Source of the DNA: Panagrolaimus kolymaensis
Taxonomy: Eukaryota; Nematoda; Chromadorea; Rhabditida; Panagrolaimidae
DNA length: 64,000 nucleotides
Reading direction: 5' to 3'
Assembly: GCA_028622995.1 (NCBI GenBank)
Contig: JAJQJQ010000112.1
Coordinates: 26,881-90,880 of the forward strand
Part shown: positions 32,750 through 42,619 of the stretch, in pieces
Position numbering within the stretch: the stretch's first letter is position 1
How the letters are laid out: each line of letters begins with the position of its first letter
Program-made: the position numbers and the translations under genes
Notes under the pieces: model-generated
The model's database searches: none
Seen by the model: the letters and a program-made list of their open reading frames with translations, nothing else
What the model was told of the DNA's origin: nothing

Positions 32750-33875
32750 ATGATTATACGGTGTATTTTATTTTTATATTTTTCTTCTTTAACTTTCCAA
32801 CTTCCTTTACTTTCTTCGTTATTAGCAGAAAGAAGAGGTAGAGATGAACATGATCCAATGATATGCACTGAAGTTTCAGTTAATCATACTTTAGTGAATT
32901 TAAGACCGGATGAAGATCCTTTTCCCAATGTCACTGTATTGGCTAAAATGCTGCTATTCCAAGACAAAAAAACTCCAAATTATTTTATTCGACTTAGCGA
33001 TGTGAAAGCTCATGATCATAATCTTTCAGCCACAGCAACTTGCTATGAAGCTGTTAATAGGCAATGTAATTTTAATGTCACAAGCTTCTATAATTTTGAT
33101 TTAAATCAATTTGACCCATTGCATCAATTTGGCGTATATTTTGTTAGACATCAGGAAGCCGAAATAGATATATATGGAGATGGATTTTCTATTGCTTATG
33201 TATCGAATGGAAATTTGATTAATTTAGATGGAGCTTTATTTAGTGTTGATGAACCTTGTCATTTATGGAGCTTAAATTGGGGTTCAGAAAAAAGAAATCT
33301 AACATTATGTTGCACTAAAATGGTTCCAGCTCCCAAAGCCCCTCCTGTTTCTCGATGCAAGCGTTTTCAAAGTGATTTAATTTTTTATAATGGTGATAAT
33401 ACTGTATTTGCTTCATCTACAATGAATTACGCTTTAAATGGAAATCAATTACAAACCCAAGGAAATTACACCGAATTATCTTCTTTTCCTTATCCAGCAT
33501 ACTTTTTTAATGGTTTAACACAATGTGGCAGGTATGTTTTTTTTCTCGCAAAAATAAAACAAAGAATATAGTATAAAATAATTTCTTATTTTCAGTGCCG
33601 AGGACTCTCAATTGCGGTGTAATGTTACTCTTCCCCCAGGTGATAGAAATATATTCATTGCTATGGCTTATTCAGAAATAACTGAGCAAGGTTACTATGA
33701 TTACTACAGTCGTTTGAGGGCAGCAATAGTTGGCTCTTTCATTCTTCGAAACGATCAAACTCTTATGTATGAAGGTGTTCCATTTACTCCCCAAAACGCT
33801 TGCGTTTCCTATATTGGACATAATTATTTGAATAAACCAAGTCTCTGTCAATTTTGTTGTAAAGAATTTGAATAA
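32750..33875 (+). CDS. Secreted Cys-rich protein, paralog 2
   Basis: Two exons, 32750-33531 and 33596-33875, encode 353 aa. The start at 32750 (MIIRCILFLYFSSLTF) is chosen over an upstream in-frame Met at 32594 because it aligns with the start of paralog 1 and gives a signal peptide. The core matches paralog 1 through DEDPFPNVTVLAKMLLFQD, YNFDLNQFDP, FSVDEPCHLWSL, TLCCTKM and CKRFQSDLIFYNGDNTVFA, with moderate divergence between. The last 46 residues or so of exon 2 are identical. Cys pattern and glycosylation sites are retained, so both copies look functional. Intron sequences differ. Confidence 0.8.
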
Positions 33876-34321
33876 ATTAATTAACCTTTTTTACATACAA
33901 GAATTCAATGGTTTGATGATTGTTATGAGAGCTTTGCTAATAATTCAAATTTTTTTGTAATGTCATGTTTCTTACTTATAAAAAATTTTTCGTCGAATAA
34001 AATTTAATTTTTGGAAAAAAATAGATATTGTTCTTTAAAATTTTAGTTTAAGTATCAACTTTGGACTTCAATGCATTGTTTATTTATTTATAGTTTGTAG
34101 TGTTATCGCTTTTCCAATAAATAAAAAAGTAAAAACTATGCACATACAACCAAAACAGAGACTCACACTCACGCACTGTTCAATCAAAAAAAAAAATGAA
34201 ATAAAAAAAATGATCAATTTTGTAGGTAGTCTTTTCTCTCTTTTTCTAAACTTTGCTTGCTCTCATTTTTTTTTTGCAGTTTCTTGAGTGAACTAAAAAA
34301 AAAATTCCATCGAAAGCAAGA
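33876..34321. other. Intergenic upstream of CHK-like gene
   Basis: 3' flank with AATAAAA-type polyadenylation words and a pyrimidine-rich TCTTTTCTCTCTTTTTCT tract near 34230 before the next gene. Nothing else recognised. Confidence 0.45.
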
Positions 34322-36017
34322 ATGGTTCAGGACGTTGTTGATTTGAATCAAAAAATTAATAATCGATCATTCACAATTGGATGGTTGCTTGATTCATTGA
34401 GAACTAATGATGAAATTTATAAAAAGTTGCATGGCGAGAGACCAGTTAAAGAGGTAATAATTTTGATTTGGAAAGCAAACTTTTTCACGAAAAAATTTGA
34501 CTGTTTTTAAATTCGAACTTTCTTAAATCATTATTTTTTAGGTAACTTTTTCTGATATATCTGGTGGAAAAGGTTTTGTTTCCATTGTTCTTCAATGTAT
34601 AATTCATTTTGAGGATTCCAAAAAAGAATCATCAGATATTTATTCAACAATTTTAAAAATTCCTGGATTTGAATCATTTGAAGGGACAGGAATTTGTTTG
34701 AATGAAGAAGCCCAAAAATCCATTACAGAAATCCACCAAATTGAATGCAATTTTTACATTCATTTAGCGAAAATTCTTGATGTTTCCGTTCCAAAAATGT
34801 ATAAAATGGTTGAATGTATTCCTGGGAAACAAGATGGCTGCATTCATATGGAAGATTTATCAAATCATGGAAAAACCATTTCATTTTTCGATAATATTAA
34901 TTTGACTCAAGTTAAATGCTTTATTCGTCATTTGGCTCATATGCATAAAAATATTTTGTCAGAGGACCCAAAAATTTGGAAAGGAAAATATGTTATTACT
35001 TGTTTTGAAGCATTTGAAAATCTTGTTAATTCCTTTGATGCTATGGCTGTGAATTTTATGCAACAATCCAAAATGAAGGGTAAATTAAACAATTTTAAAA
35101 AAATAAAGTAGAAAAATGCTGACAAAATTTGTTTATTATCAAAATTTTTACGAAAAAATAAACAAAAAAGGTTTTTTTTTAAAGTAAAAATGATTTTGGT
35201 TTTAAACTTTGGATTTGTTTTTTAGAAAACCCAAAAAGTTTTTTTCTGCTAATTTTCTTTTCTTTTTTTATTATCGAACATCAAAAACAATATAATAGTT
35301 TTGTAGACACAAATCACTGAAAACTTTGAAAAAGAAAAATTATCTTACTTTTATATATTTCTTAATTACAAACTCCCTTCTTTTTTTTCCTAACAATAAA
35401 ACTAAAAAATGCATACAAAAGTTTTAGATTCCTTTAAACCACTCATAAAAAAATACCATAAATTTGGCCTAAATGTTAATTATATGAAATATGCGGATTC
35501 TGAATATCACATCCAACAAGAAATAGAATCCGTTATTACTCATGGAGATATGCATTCCGGCAATATTATGTGGGCCCTAAATAAAAATGGAGATGTTGAA
35601 AATGAAATTATTGGTTTCGTGGATTGGCAAATTATGCATGAAAGTTCACCCATGGCTGATTTAGCCCGATTTTTAGTTCTTTGTGCGGATGGAATTGTTC
35701 GTAGACAAGCTGAAGATTTTGCCGTCGATTATTACATCGAATGTTTGCTTAAAGAATTTGGAGGAGATTCCACCAAAATTCCATACAGGGCAGATCAACT
35801 TAAAAAGGCATATCAAATTTCATATTTAGCTCAAGCATTTCTTGGAATTGGAATTGCAGCATTTTTGGTTGAAACACAAAAGAAAAAACGAGAAATTAGT
35901 CAAAGTTTGAAAAATGCATATCGAGATTTCGCCACTTTGAAAGCCCTTCATATTTATGAAGATGTTGATAAAATTTTAAGTGGAGAAGAAATGAAAGATG
36001 TTTTTGAAAAATATTGA
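34322..36017 (+). CDS. CHK/EcKL kinase-like protein (DUF1679)
   Basis: Three exons, 34322-34453, 34542-35079 and 35428-36017, give 419 aa, the usual length for nematode DUF1679 proteins of the ecdysteroid-kinase/choline-kinase-like fold. The N-lobe has FTIGWLLDSL and the glycine-containing VTFSDISGGKGFVSIV. The Brenner-type catalytic loop is HGDMHSGN (about residues 262-269) and the metal-binding DFG-equivalent is DWQ (289-291), both intact. ATP-dependent phosphorylation of a small molecule is expected; substrate unknown. The 348-bp second intron could be mistaken for coding, because the exon 2 frame runs on to 35111 and a Met at 35409 opens the next frame. The G/ATTCC join at 35079/35428 keeps phase. 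Confidence 0.88.
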
Positions 36018-37362
36018 AAATAATTATATAAAACTTCTTTTTTTGTGATATTTAAAAACAAAAATATAATTTTATTTTTCTAAAAAAAATGTGCCTCAAA
36101 AAAATAAAAGTTACAATTTTTGTTTATTTAGAATAAATATTTTTTTCTTTGTTTTTCTTATCAATCAAAATCAAACAAGGTTAATATAAAAAAATCAAGC
36201 ATTTAAAGACACACAAAAGCACAAATATTTGATGTTTTCTTTTATTGATTAAAAAATCAATAAAACTCTATGTGAATGTTTTTTGTTAAATTAAATTAGT
36301 TAGAAAAAATATTTAATGCTATTATTTAAAGATTTCTTTGAATATTTTATGCTTGTTTATTTTTTTGTTATTTTTTAATATAAATTTTATAATAATTTGG
36401 AAATTATAAGATTTATTTAAATCGTGAAAAAAATTATTTTTTATTTTTATAAATTATAATAAAACAAATAACTATTTGTATTTTTTTTTTCAGAATACAA
36501 CAATGATTCGTTTCCATCTTTAAAAAAATGTTTAAAAGCTTTATGAAATTTAAAACGCAATAAAACAAAAATAAGAACTTTGTGGACAATGGTGCATCCA
36601 TAATATGCATTAAAAATAAATAATAAATTGGAATGACATCTTTTTCTTTGACTTAAAATTTTTTTGAGAAATTGAAAACTGGATATTTTTTGGGATCAAA
36701 AAATCTTGCAAATATAAACAATTTTTAACAAAGCAAAGATATCACAAAGAAAAAAAATTATAATTTATATGGAAAAAATTTTTGGTGGCGTTTTAAACTG
36801 CTGAAGTACAAAAATTTAAATTACGCTCAATCTAAAATTTCTTGCAATGCTTATTTAGATTTCTAATATCCCATAAAATACTAATGCTCATTTGTAAAAA
36901 AGATGTTTTTGTAACTGTGTGCAAAAATAATATTTAAGAAAATTGTGTTTTCCTGTTTTAACAAATGAAAATTCTCAACTCTTCTGAAATGAAATTATTG
37001 TATTCTCTAATTAGAACTCAATTAAACTAGAGTATTAATAATATAAGTAGATGAAATAAATAATCCACCTAATTTTTTGTGTTTATTGAAGCATAAATAA
37101 TTTATTTTTTAATTAATTTAAAAAGCGTAAGTAAATACAATAATTTTTGCTATTACAACCTTTTTTTTCCACTTCATTGCAAATGGCAGCGTTTAAAAAT
37201 ATCTAATTCACATGAGTTTTTAAGACAACGAAAATATTTAATTTATTCCCAAACATAAGCTAGCTTTTTTCTCATCGAAGAATACAAAAACTTGGATGCA
37301 AAAAAGGGTTTTAATAAAATTTTTTTACTTTATTTTTTTCTAAAATTTTATTTTCATTAGCT
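36018..37362. other. 1.3-kb intergenic region
   Basis: Extremely A/T-rich, no coding frame, no RNA gene recognised. Confidence 0.45.
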
Positions 37363-38482
37363 ATGGGTTATCCAATTGAAGAAGGTTCAATTAAATGTGA
37401 TGCACCAGGTCAAAACGCTAGTTATGATTCAATTATTTCATGTGTGCTTTTTCAACTTCCATTTAAATTAGAGCTCATTGGATTTGGTTATATTTGTTTG
37501 GCTTTGATTATACCAATAATTTTAATTTCAATTTTTGGTGAAATTAAAGAACAATATCGATGGTTTATTCTTAATCAAGCTATATGGGATTTATTAATAA
37601 CTTATGATTTTATACTGGTCAGTTTTAAATTCATTTAATACATTTGTAATAATTATTTTAAGAATCTATGGTTTTATGTTGCATCATTTATAATTCTGGT
37701 TTTTGAAATAATAATTTTTTTTCGTTATGTAATAATCTCAAATCAAATATTTCAACAGTTTGCTTTTTTTCATTTGGTTAAAGCTATTGTTTTGATGAGT
37801 GTTGTTATTTCATTTCATTATATTGCAAAACATCCTGAAAAACCATACATATTTACATGTATATTTGTTCTTTGCTCGATTATTAATTCTTTTTTCTATA
37901 TATTTCATTTGTTTGGCTTAATATATATTTTTATTGAATTGAAAAAAATGAATCTTGATGATGAAAATGTTAAATTTTTTGAGGTACTACAACGAGACAA
38001 ATTTTGTAAGTTTTCAAATATAAAACTTTTTTCGTGTTCTTATAATTTAAATTATCCAAAACATACATGGGCAAGGGAATGTGTCGAAATTTTATTGTTA
38101 GCGGTACCCCAAATTTTTCAAATAGTCCCCCCTCTGTGCTATTTTTTTAGCTGGCAAAAAAAGCGGTACCCTCTGGATATTGAAAAAAAATACTTTCTTG
38201 ATATCCCCTGTGGATTTTTTTTATTTTCTAGAAAGCCTCAGGGTATCCCGGTACCCCTGGGTGCGTCAAAACACACCTTAACACACCCTCTAACCATGAA
38301 TAATTCAAAAGTTTTCAATTTTCTAATTTTTTAGTTTTTTAGATCGTCTTTATTTTTGTCTTGATTTATTCGATGCATTATTTATGTATATTGTGACGAT
38401 TTGTGCTTTTGAAGGCAGACATTTTTTTGGGCGATGGCGATTAACAACTGTCGTACCAAATAATGGTGGACTTGAAGTATGA
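37363..38482 (+). CDS. Multi-span membrane protein, first exon receptor-like
   Basis: Model of three exons, 37363-37617, 37663-38005 and 38343-38482, for 245 aa, all in frame (TTTT/AT join gives DKFYRLYF). Exon 1 (residues 1-85), GYICLALIIPIILISIFGEI followed by WFILNQAIWDLL, is closely similar to the start of the neighbouring intronless receptor at 39009. Exons 2-3 are not: they encode further hydrophobic spans (FYVASFIILVFEIIIFF, AIVLMSVVISFHYI, FVLCSIINSFFYIFHLFGLI, LFDALFMYIVTICAF) and end RWRLTTVVPNNGGLEV. Intron 2 holds a TA-flanked MITE. It may be a chimera of a receptor start and an unrelated gene, or two genes whose first exon I have mis-joined. No family recognised. Confidence 0.55.
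38066..38296 (+). mobile_element. TA-flanked MITE, copy 1
   Basis: The left end CATGGGCAAGG preceded by TA, and the right end ...CACACCCTCTAACCATG, resemble an element at 59361-59576 in the opposite orientation. Shared interior words include GGTACCCC, GTGCTATTTTTTT and TAGCTG. The right inverted repeat is degraded (TAACCATG for TGCCCATG). Tc1/mariner-type MITEs duplicate TA on insertion. It lies in an intron. Confidence 0.65.
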
Positions 38483-39008
38483 AATAAAACTGTGTATAGT
38501 TTGGAATAACTTTTTAACCGTAGTAAAAAACATTATATTTATTAAAAAATAATAATAATTTGATTTTTGAATAGCATTTTTTATATTTTTTAAAAACATA
38601 CGCTACTTTCTCACGAGTTTGATGTATACCAATAAAAAAAATAAATAACGTTGGTGCAAATATGATTTTAGTCAACGACGCCTGATATTTTATTATATTT
38701 TTGCTTTACGTGTATTTATTTAACTATGAGCGTTAATCCGCCCTTGCGTTGAAAAGTTTTTCTTCACATTAAAATAATTATTGTATACATAAAAATATGG
38801 CATTAAAAACGAATTAAATTACTGTGTTTTCTAACAAAAAATATCATACACAAAATTATTTATGAAATTATGTATCTCTAAAAAATCCAACTTTTGACAA
38901 ATATATTTTTTAGTTTTGGAAAGTTGAAAGAGAAAAGCTTAACAAATAAAAATTCAGAATTTATTTTAAAATTCTTTTTTTATTTTCCCAAATTATTAAT
39001 TTAAAAAA
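38483..39008. other. Intergenic between two membrane-protein genes
   Basis: A/T-rich, no coding frame seen. Confidence 0.45.
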
Positions 39009-40325
39009 ATGCCAGCCAAAACTCTCAAAAAAGTAGAACCTTTTATTTGTTATATACGAGGAATAAAATATAATTCAACTAATACTTATGGAGAACCAAA
39101 TTTTGATATCATTCGTTGTGCCTTTGCCAATGTAACTTTATTTCTAAGTAATGAATTAAATTTTGGTTATTTTTGTTTGGTTTTACTTTTAATTATAATA
39201 ATTATATCAATTTTTGGTAAAATTAAAGAAAATTATAAATGGTTTATTCTCAATCAAGCAGTTTGGGATTTGCTTATGTGTTTCGAAAAAATCGATAATA
39301 ATAAAATAAAAGAAACCTTTTTTGGAAAGCCATCATTTTGGGACAAATATGGAATGGAAAGATTTTTTCCTGAATGGTTTCCAATTGGAACCATTCTTGA
39401 AACTCAACCATATGCCTCCTTGTTTTTGCTGTGTTTAACTCGATTTATATGTTTATTTTTTATGAATTTTTATGAAAAACTTACTCGCAAACGAAGAATT
39501 ATATTTTTTATTTTATCTTTTAATTTTATAACTCTTTTTGTTCATATTGATGAAATAATTGGAATGTTTTTGAATGAAAGACAAATATATTTGGAAGAAA
39601 TATGTAAAGAAAAAGCAGGAAAAAATTTAAAAAAGTTGGGTAAATGTTTTCCATTTGGACATGCAATAGAATATAATGATTTTTTGGAAACATTGTTAAA
39701 TATTTCGCATTCAATCTTTAATATTCTTGTTCAATTTAAATCAATTATATTTCTATCACTATCAATATTTTTTACAGTTATGATAATTTTTAAAATTGCA
39801 AAACAAGCAAAATTTCAATTAAAACACAATCGTCAAGATTTTTTAAATTCTTTTCGAGTTTCCTTTGTTATGGCCCTTCAAACTTTTCTTTATTTATTTG
39901 TGTTTATTATTTATTTAACTGCTTCGTTAACAAATGTCCAAGGTTTATTTAATGTTGTCTTTTCATATTCCAATGAACTCCATGACATTTATGAAGAGCG
40001 ATATTATTGTTATGGGGATGCTGCGGCGTGTATAAAAATATTACTTCCAAAATGGATGTATTCTGGAAATTTTGGTTTAACCGATTCAAGAATTTTACAA
40101 ACCATAGTGCAAATAAGAATTTTTATTGAATCATTCATAGTTTTATCCATTATGACGGGATATCGAGAAGCAATATTTAAATTCATTAAATTTGTTTTTA
40201 AATCTACTTATAAACCTTTGGAAAAAAATATTCAAAGTAAATCATCAGGGGTTTTCAGCACAGAAGTTACTTCACTTTCTTCAAATTCATCCATTAGTTC
40301 GTCTTTTTCAAATTCCAAACATTAA
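39009..40325 (+). CDS. Intronless nematode 7TM receptor, 438 aa
   Basis: Single uninterrupted frame with about seven hydrophobic spans: YFCLVLLLIIIIISIFG, WFILNQAVWDLL, ASLFLLCLTRFICLFFMNFY, IIFFILSFNFITLFVHI, IIFLSLSIFFTVMIIFKIA, SFVMALQTFLYLFVFIIYL and RIFIESFIVLSIMTGYREAI. LTRF after span 3 stands where DRY lies in rhodopsin-like receptors, and GYREAI follows the last span. The long third extracellular segment has Cys residues (CKEKAGKNLKKLGKC, YYCYGDAAAC). A Ser-rich C-terminal tail (TSLSSNSSISSSFS) suits receptor phosphorylation. It is unlike the Srd-type genes in sequence and in lacking introns, so probably another nematode chemoreceptor class. An orphan peptide-type receptor is the alternative. 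Its first 80 residues or so are shared with the gene at 37363. Confidence 0.7.
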   Translation: MPAKTLKKVEPFICYIRGIKYNSTNTYGEPNFDIIRCAFANVTLFLSNELNFGYFCLVLLLIIIIISIFGKIKENYKWFILNQAVWDLLMCFEKIDNNKIKETFFGKPSFWDKYGMERFFPEWFPIGTILETQPYASLFLLCLTRFICLFFMNFYEKLTRKRRIIFFILSFNFITLFVHIDEIIGMFLNERQIYLEEICKEKAGKNLKKLGKCFPFGHAIEYNDFLETLLNISHSIFNILVQFKSIIFLSLSIFFTVMIIFKIAKQAKFQLKHNRQDFLNSFRVSFVMALQTFLYLFVFIIYLTASLTNVQGLFNVVFSYSNELHDIYEERYYCYGDAAACIKILLPKWMYSGNFGLTDSRILQTIVQIRIFIESFIVLSIMTGYREAIFKFIKFVFKSTYKPLEKNIQSKSSGVFSTEVTSLSSNSSISSSFSNSKH

Positions 40326-40985
40326 TTGATACTTTTTTAATATTTTTTTCTTTCTTGCTTTCTATGATTGATGCATCTTTGTTAAAAGAAATAAATTTAT
40401 TAAAAAAACCGCCATGAGATAAAAAAAATAATTTTCTGACGTCAAAAATAAAGTCAAACGTATAATTAAAATCGCCGAATTTAAAATAAAATTATTTTAG
40501 TTTTATGGGAAACAAAAAAAACTTTTGGTGGTCATTATTTTATTTATATCCCCTTGAAATTTTAAAAGTGTTAAACATCCATCTCTGATTTTTTCTAATG
40601 ACGATGAAAGGTTTATGATCGATAAAAGCAAAGTACAAACTATATAAGTTCTTATTCTCCATCATCAAAAAGCTAAACACAAAAAACTTTTTCCTTTTAC
40701 ATTTTTCTAAATTTCGATTTTGAAAAATTTATTTGTTTGAATTTTTGATACTTATTATCATTTTTTATTTTACGTAAATATAACATAAATTTTAAAATTA
40801 TTCTTGAAAAAAAGGAAGAAAAATGACGAGAGGAAAAAGAGTTAATTTTTAATATAAATTTAAATTTTATATGCATGCAAATTCTAAGTGATTTGAAGAC
40901 ACAATGAGTTACAAGATGACAAAAAAAGAAAAGAAAAGAACTATAACATATGCCAAATCGTGCCAAGAATTTAGGATAAAAGTTT
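40326..40985. other. Intergenic, convergent 3' flanks
   Basis: A/T-rich; the frame at 40697-40999 (minus) extends into receptor E but has no coding character. Nothing recognised. Confidence 0.45.
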
Positions 40986-42619
40986 TTAATTTGAAACATG
41001 TTGAATTGTACTAATTTTTCTGGGTTTACGAAACATTTGAAAAATGCTTATTTGATATTCTTTAATTACAAAAATAATCACTAATGGATTGATGACGCAC
41101 AGCCATGGCGGTAAAGTCGAAGAAATGATGCAAAGAAAAAAATTTTCTTGGTTAAAAATTATCAAAATTGACATAACAAAAATTGGAGCATTTCCAAGAA
41201 TAAATGGAGCCAACCCCTAAAATTAAATTAAAGGAATAAAAAATTTATTGTTTTTGGCAGGAAAAAAATAAACGAACCTGAAAAGCTAAAATCCATTGAA
41301 CTTGTCGATGAAGCGTTTTGCTTTTTTCACTCATGATGCTTTTCTTTTCTTTGAGTGCTTGATTAATTTTAAAGGCAAAATAGAAGGTGAAAAAATAAGC
41401 AATAATAATCATTATTGTTGCAACACCAAAAATAAATTTTAGTGAAGGGCTCCTCTAAAAATATGAGTATTTAATTAATAAATATTTTGAAGCATTTGAA
41501 AGTTATTTTTATTTTTTTTTTTTGCTCATCGAATTTTGAATATTTTAAGAAAAAGTCAATTAAAATAAAAGTATAAAACTTTTTACTATTGAGCTATTAT
41601 TTAATGGAGCACCAAATGAGATTAATGTGTTTTTAGAAAGTTGTTATTTTATTAGACAATATTCAATGAAAAAGACTTTTTAAATTTTAAGTTCAAAAAA
41701 GTAAAAAAGCAAAAAAAAATTTAAATGAAATTTGCTAGGATGCTTTTTGCTTTATAGTTTAACTTACTAATGAAAGAGCTATAAAAGATGGAACACCAGG
41801 AAAAAATTCTTGAGCTTCTGGAGTTTGAAACACATGAGCATATTCCATATAAATTTCATTGTTGGGTGGAAAAGTCCAAATTGAAGCTCCAAAAACTATC
41901 ACCGATGAAATTATCAAAATTAAATATGCTTTTATTAAATGAATAGGTTTAATATTTTCATTGCTAAAGTTAAGAATTTAAAAAAAAGCAAAAAAAAAAA
42001 TGTTAAAAAAATTAATTACCGACAAATCACGATATATCTCAAATAAAACGGAATGGGAACTCCACCCAGATTAACGGAGACTACACTATAAAATAATGCA
42101 ACCAAAATGCTTGCAAAGACGCTGTTGTTATTTGAAATAAATGTATTTCCAATAATTACGTAATAATTTCCATCGAGAATCAATATTTGCTAAAAAATGC
42201 AATTAATTTTTTGCCGAAATTAAAATTTTGTTTTGTTTTATTTGATTCAAAAATAGTCGAAAACTTTTTTTCATTCAAGAAAGTCAATTGAATTTTTTAT
42301 TTCTGAAAAACTAGTTTCCTTCGATATTTTTTTAGTTTATTTGGAAATTTTTCCGGTAAAAAATGTTAAAATAATAAATTAAGTTGATATTAGATTTATT
42401 TTTGTCTATGACCAAATACTTACTTACCTCTTGAATTAGAGCACAAAAAATTGAATAAATTATATCTAAAATGCAAGTTTGAATAAAAATATAATTTAAA
42501 GCTTTAAATTGTTTTTTCTTCATTTTTATCATTATCCATAACAAAGTCAAATTAAGGATTACACTTATAACACATGCAGAAATATTATTGATATTTAATA
42601 AAGTAAATAAAAGCTTCAT
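40986..42619 (-). CDS. Divergent Srd-like 7TM receptor (receptor E)
   Basis: Minus-strand exons: 42619-42428, 42189-42020, 41963-41768, 41454-41278, 41216-40986, for 321 aa. Exon lengths 192/170/196/177/231 follow the grid of the other receptors, which is the main support. Sequence is far diverged: the start MKLLFTLLNINNISACVISV, Q-I-L acceptor-side start of exon 2, RYIVICR at its end, HRQVQWILAFQ closing exon 4, and CVINPLVIIFVIKEYQISIF in TM7. The PYR motif is replaced by EYQ, and the FWLDE loop motif of the others is absent (PEAQEFFPGVPSFI instead). An upstream Met at 42634 would add five residues; 42619 restores the 192-nt first exon. Confidence 0.75.

Noticed and set aside
35409..35427. 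Met at 35409 as the start of a separate kinase-like gene
   Set aside because: The acceptor ending at 35427 joins exon 2 in phase and gives a full-length 419-aa DUF1679 protein, so this is one gene.
37774..38334. 186-aa continuous frame read through the intron of the 37363 gene
   Set aside because: Its second half is the TA-flanked MITE sequence; splicing GTAAG...TTTTTTAG gives a cleaner product.
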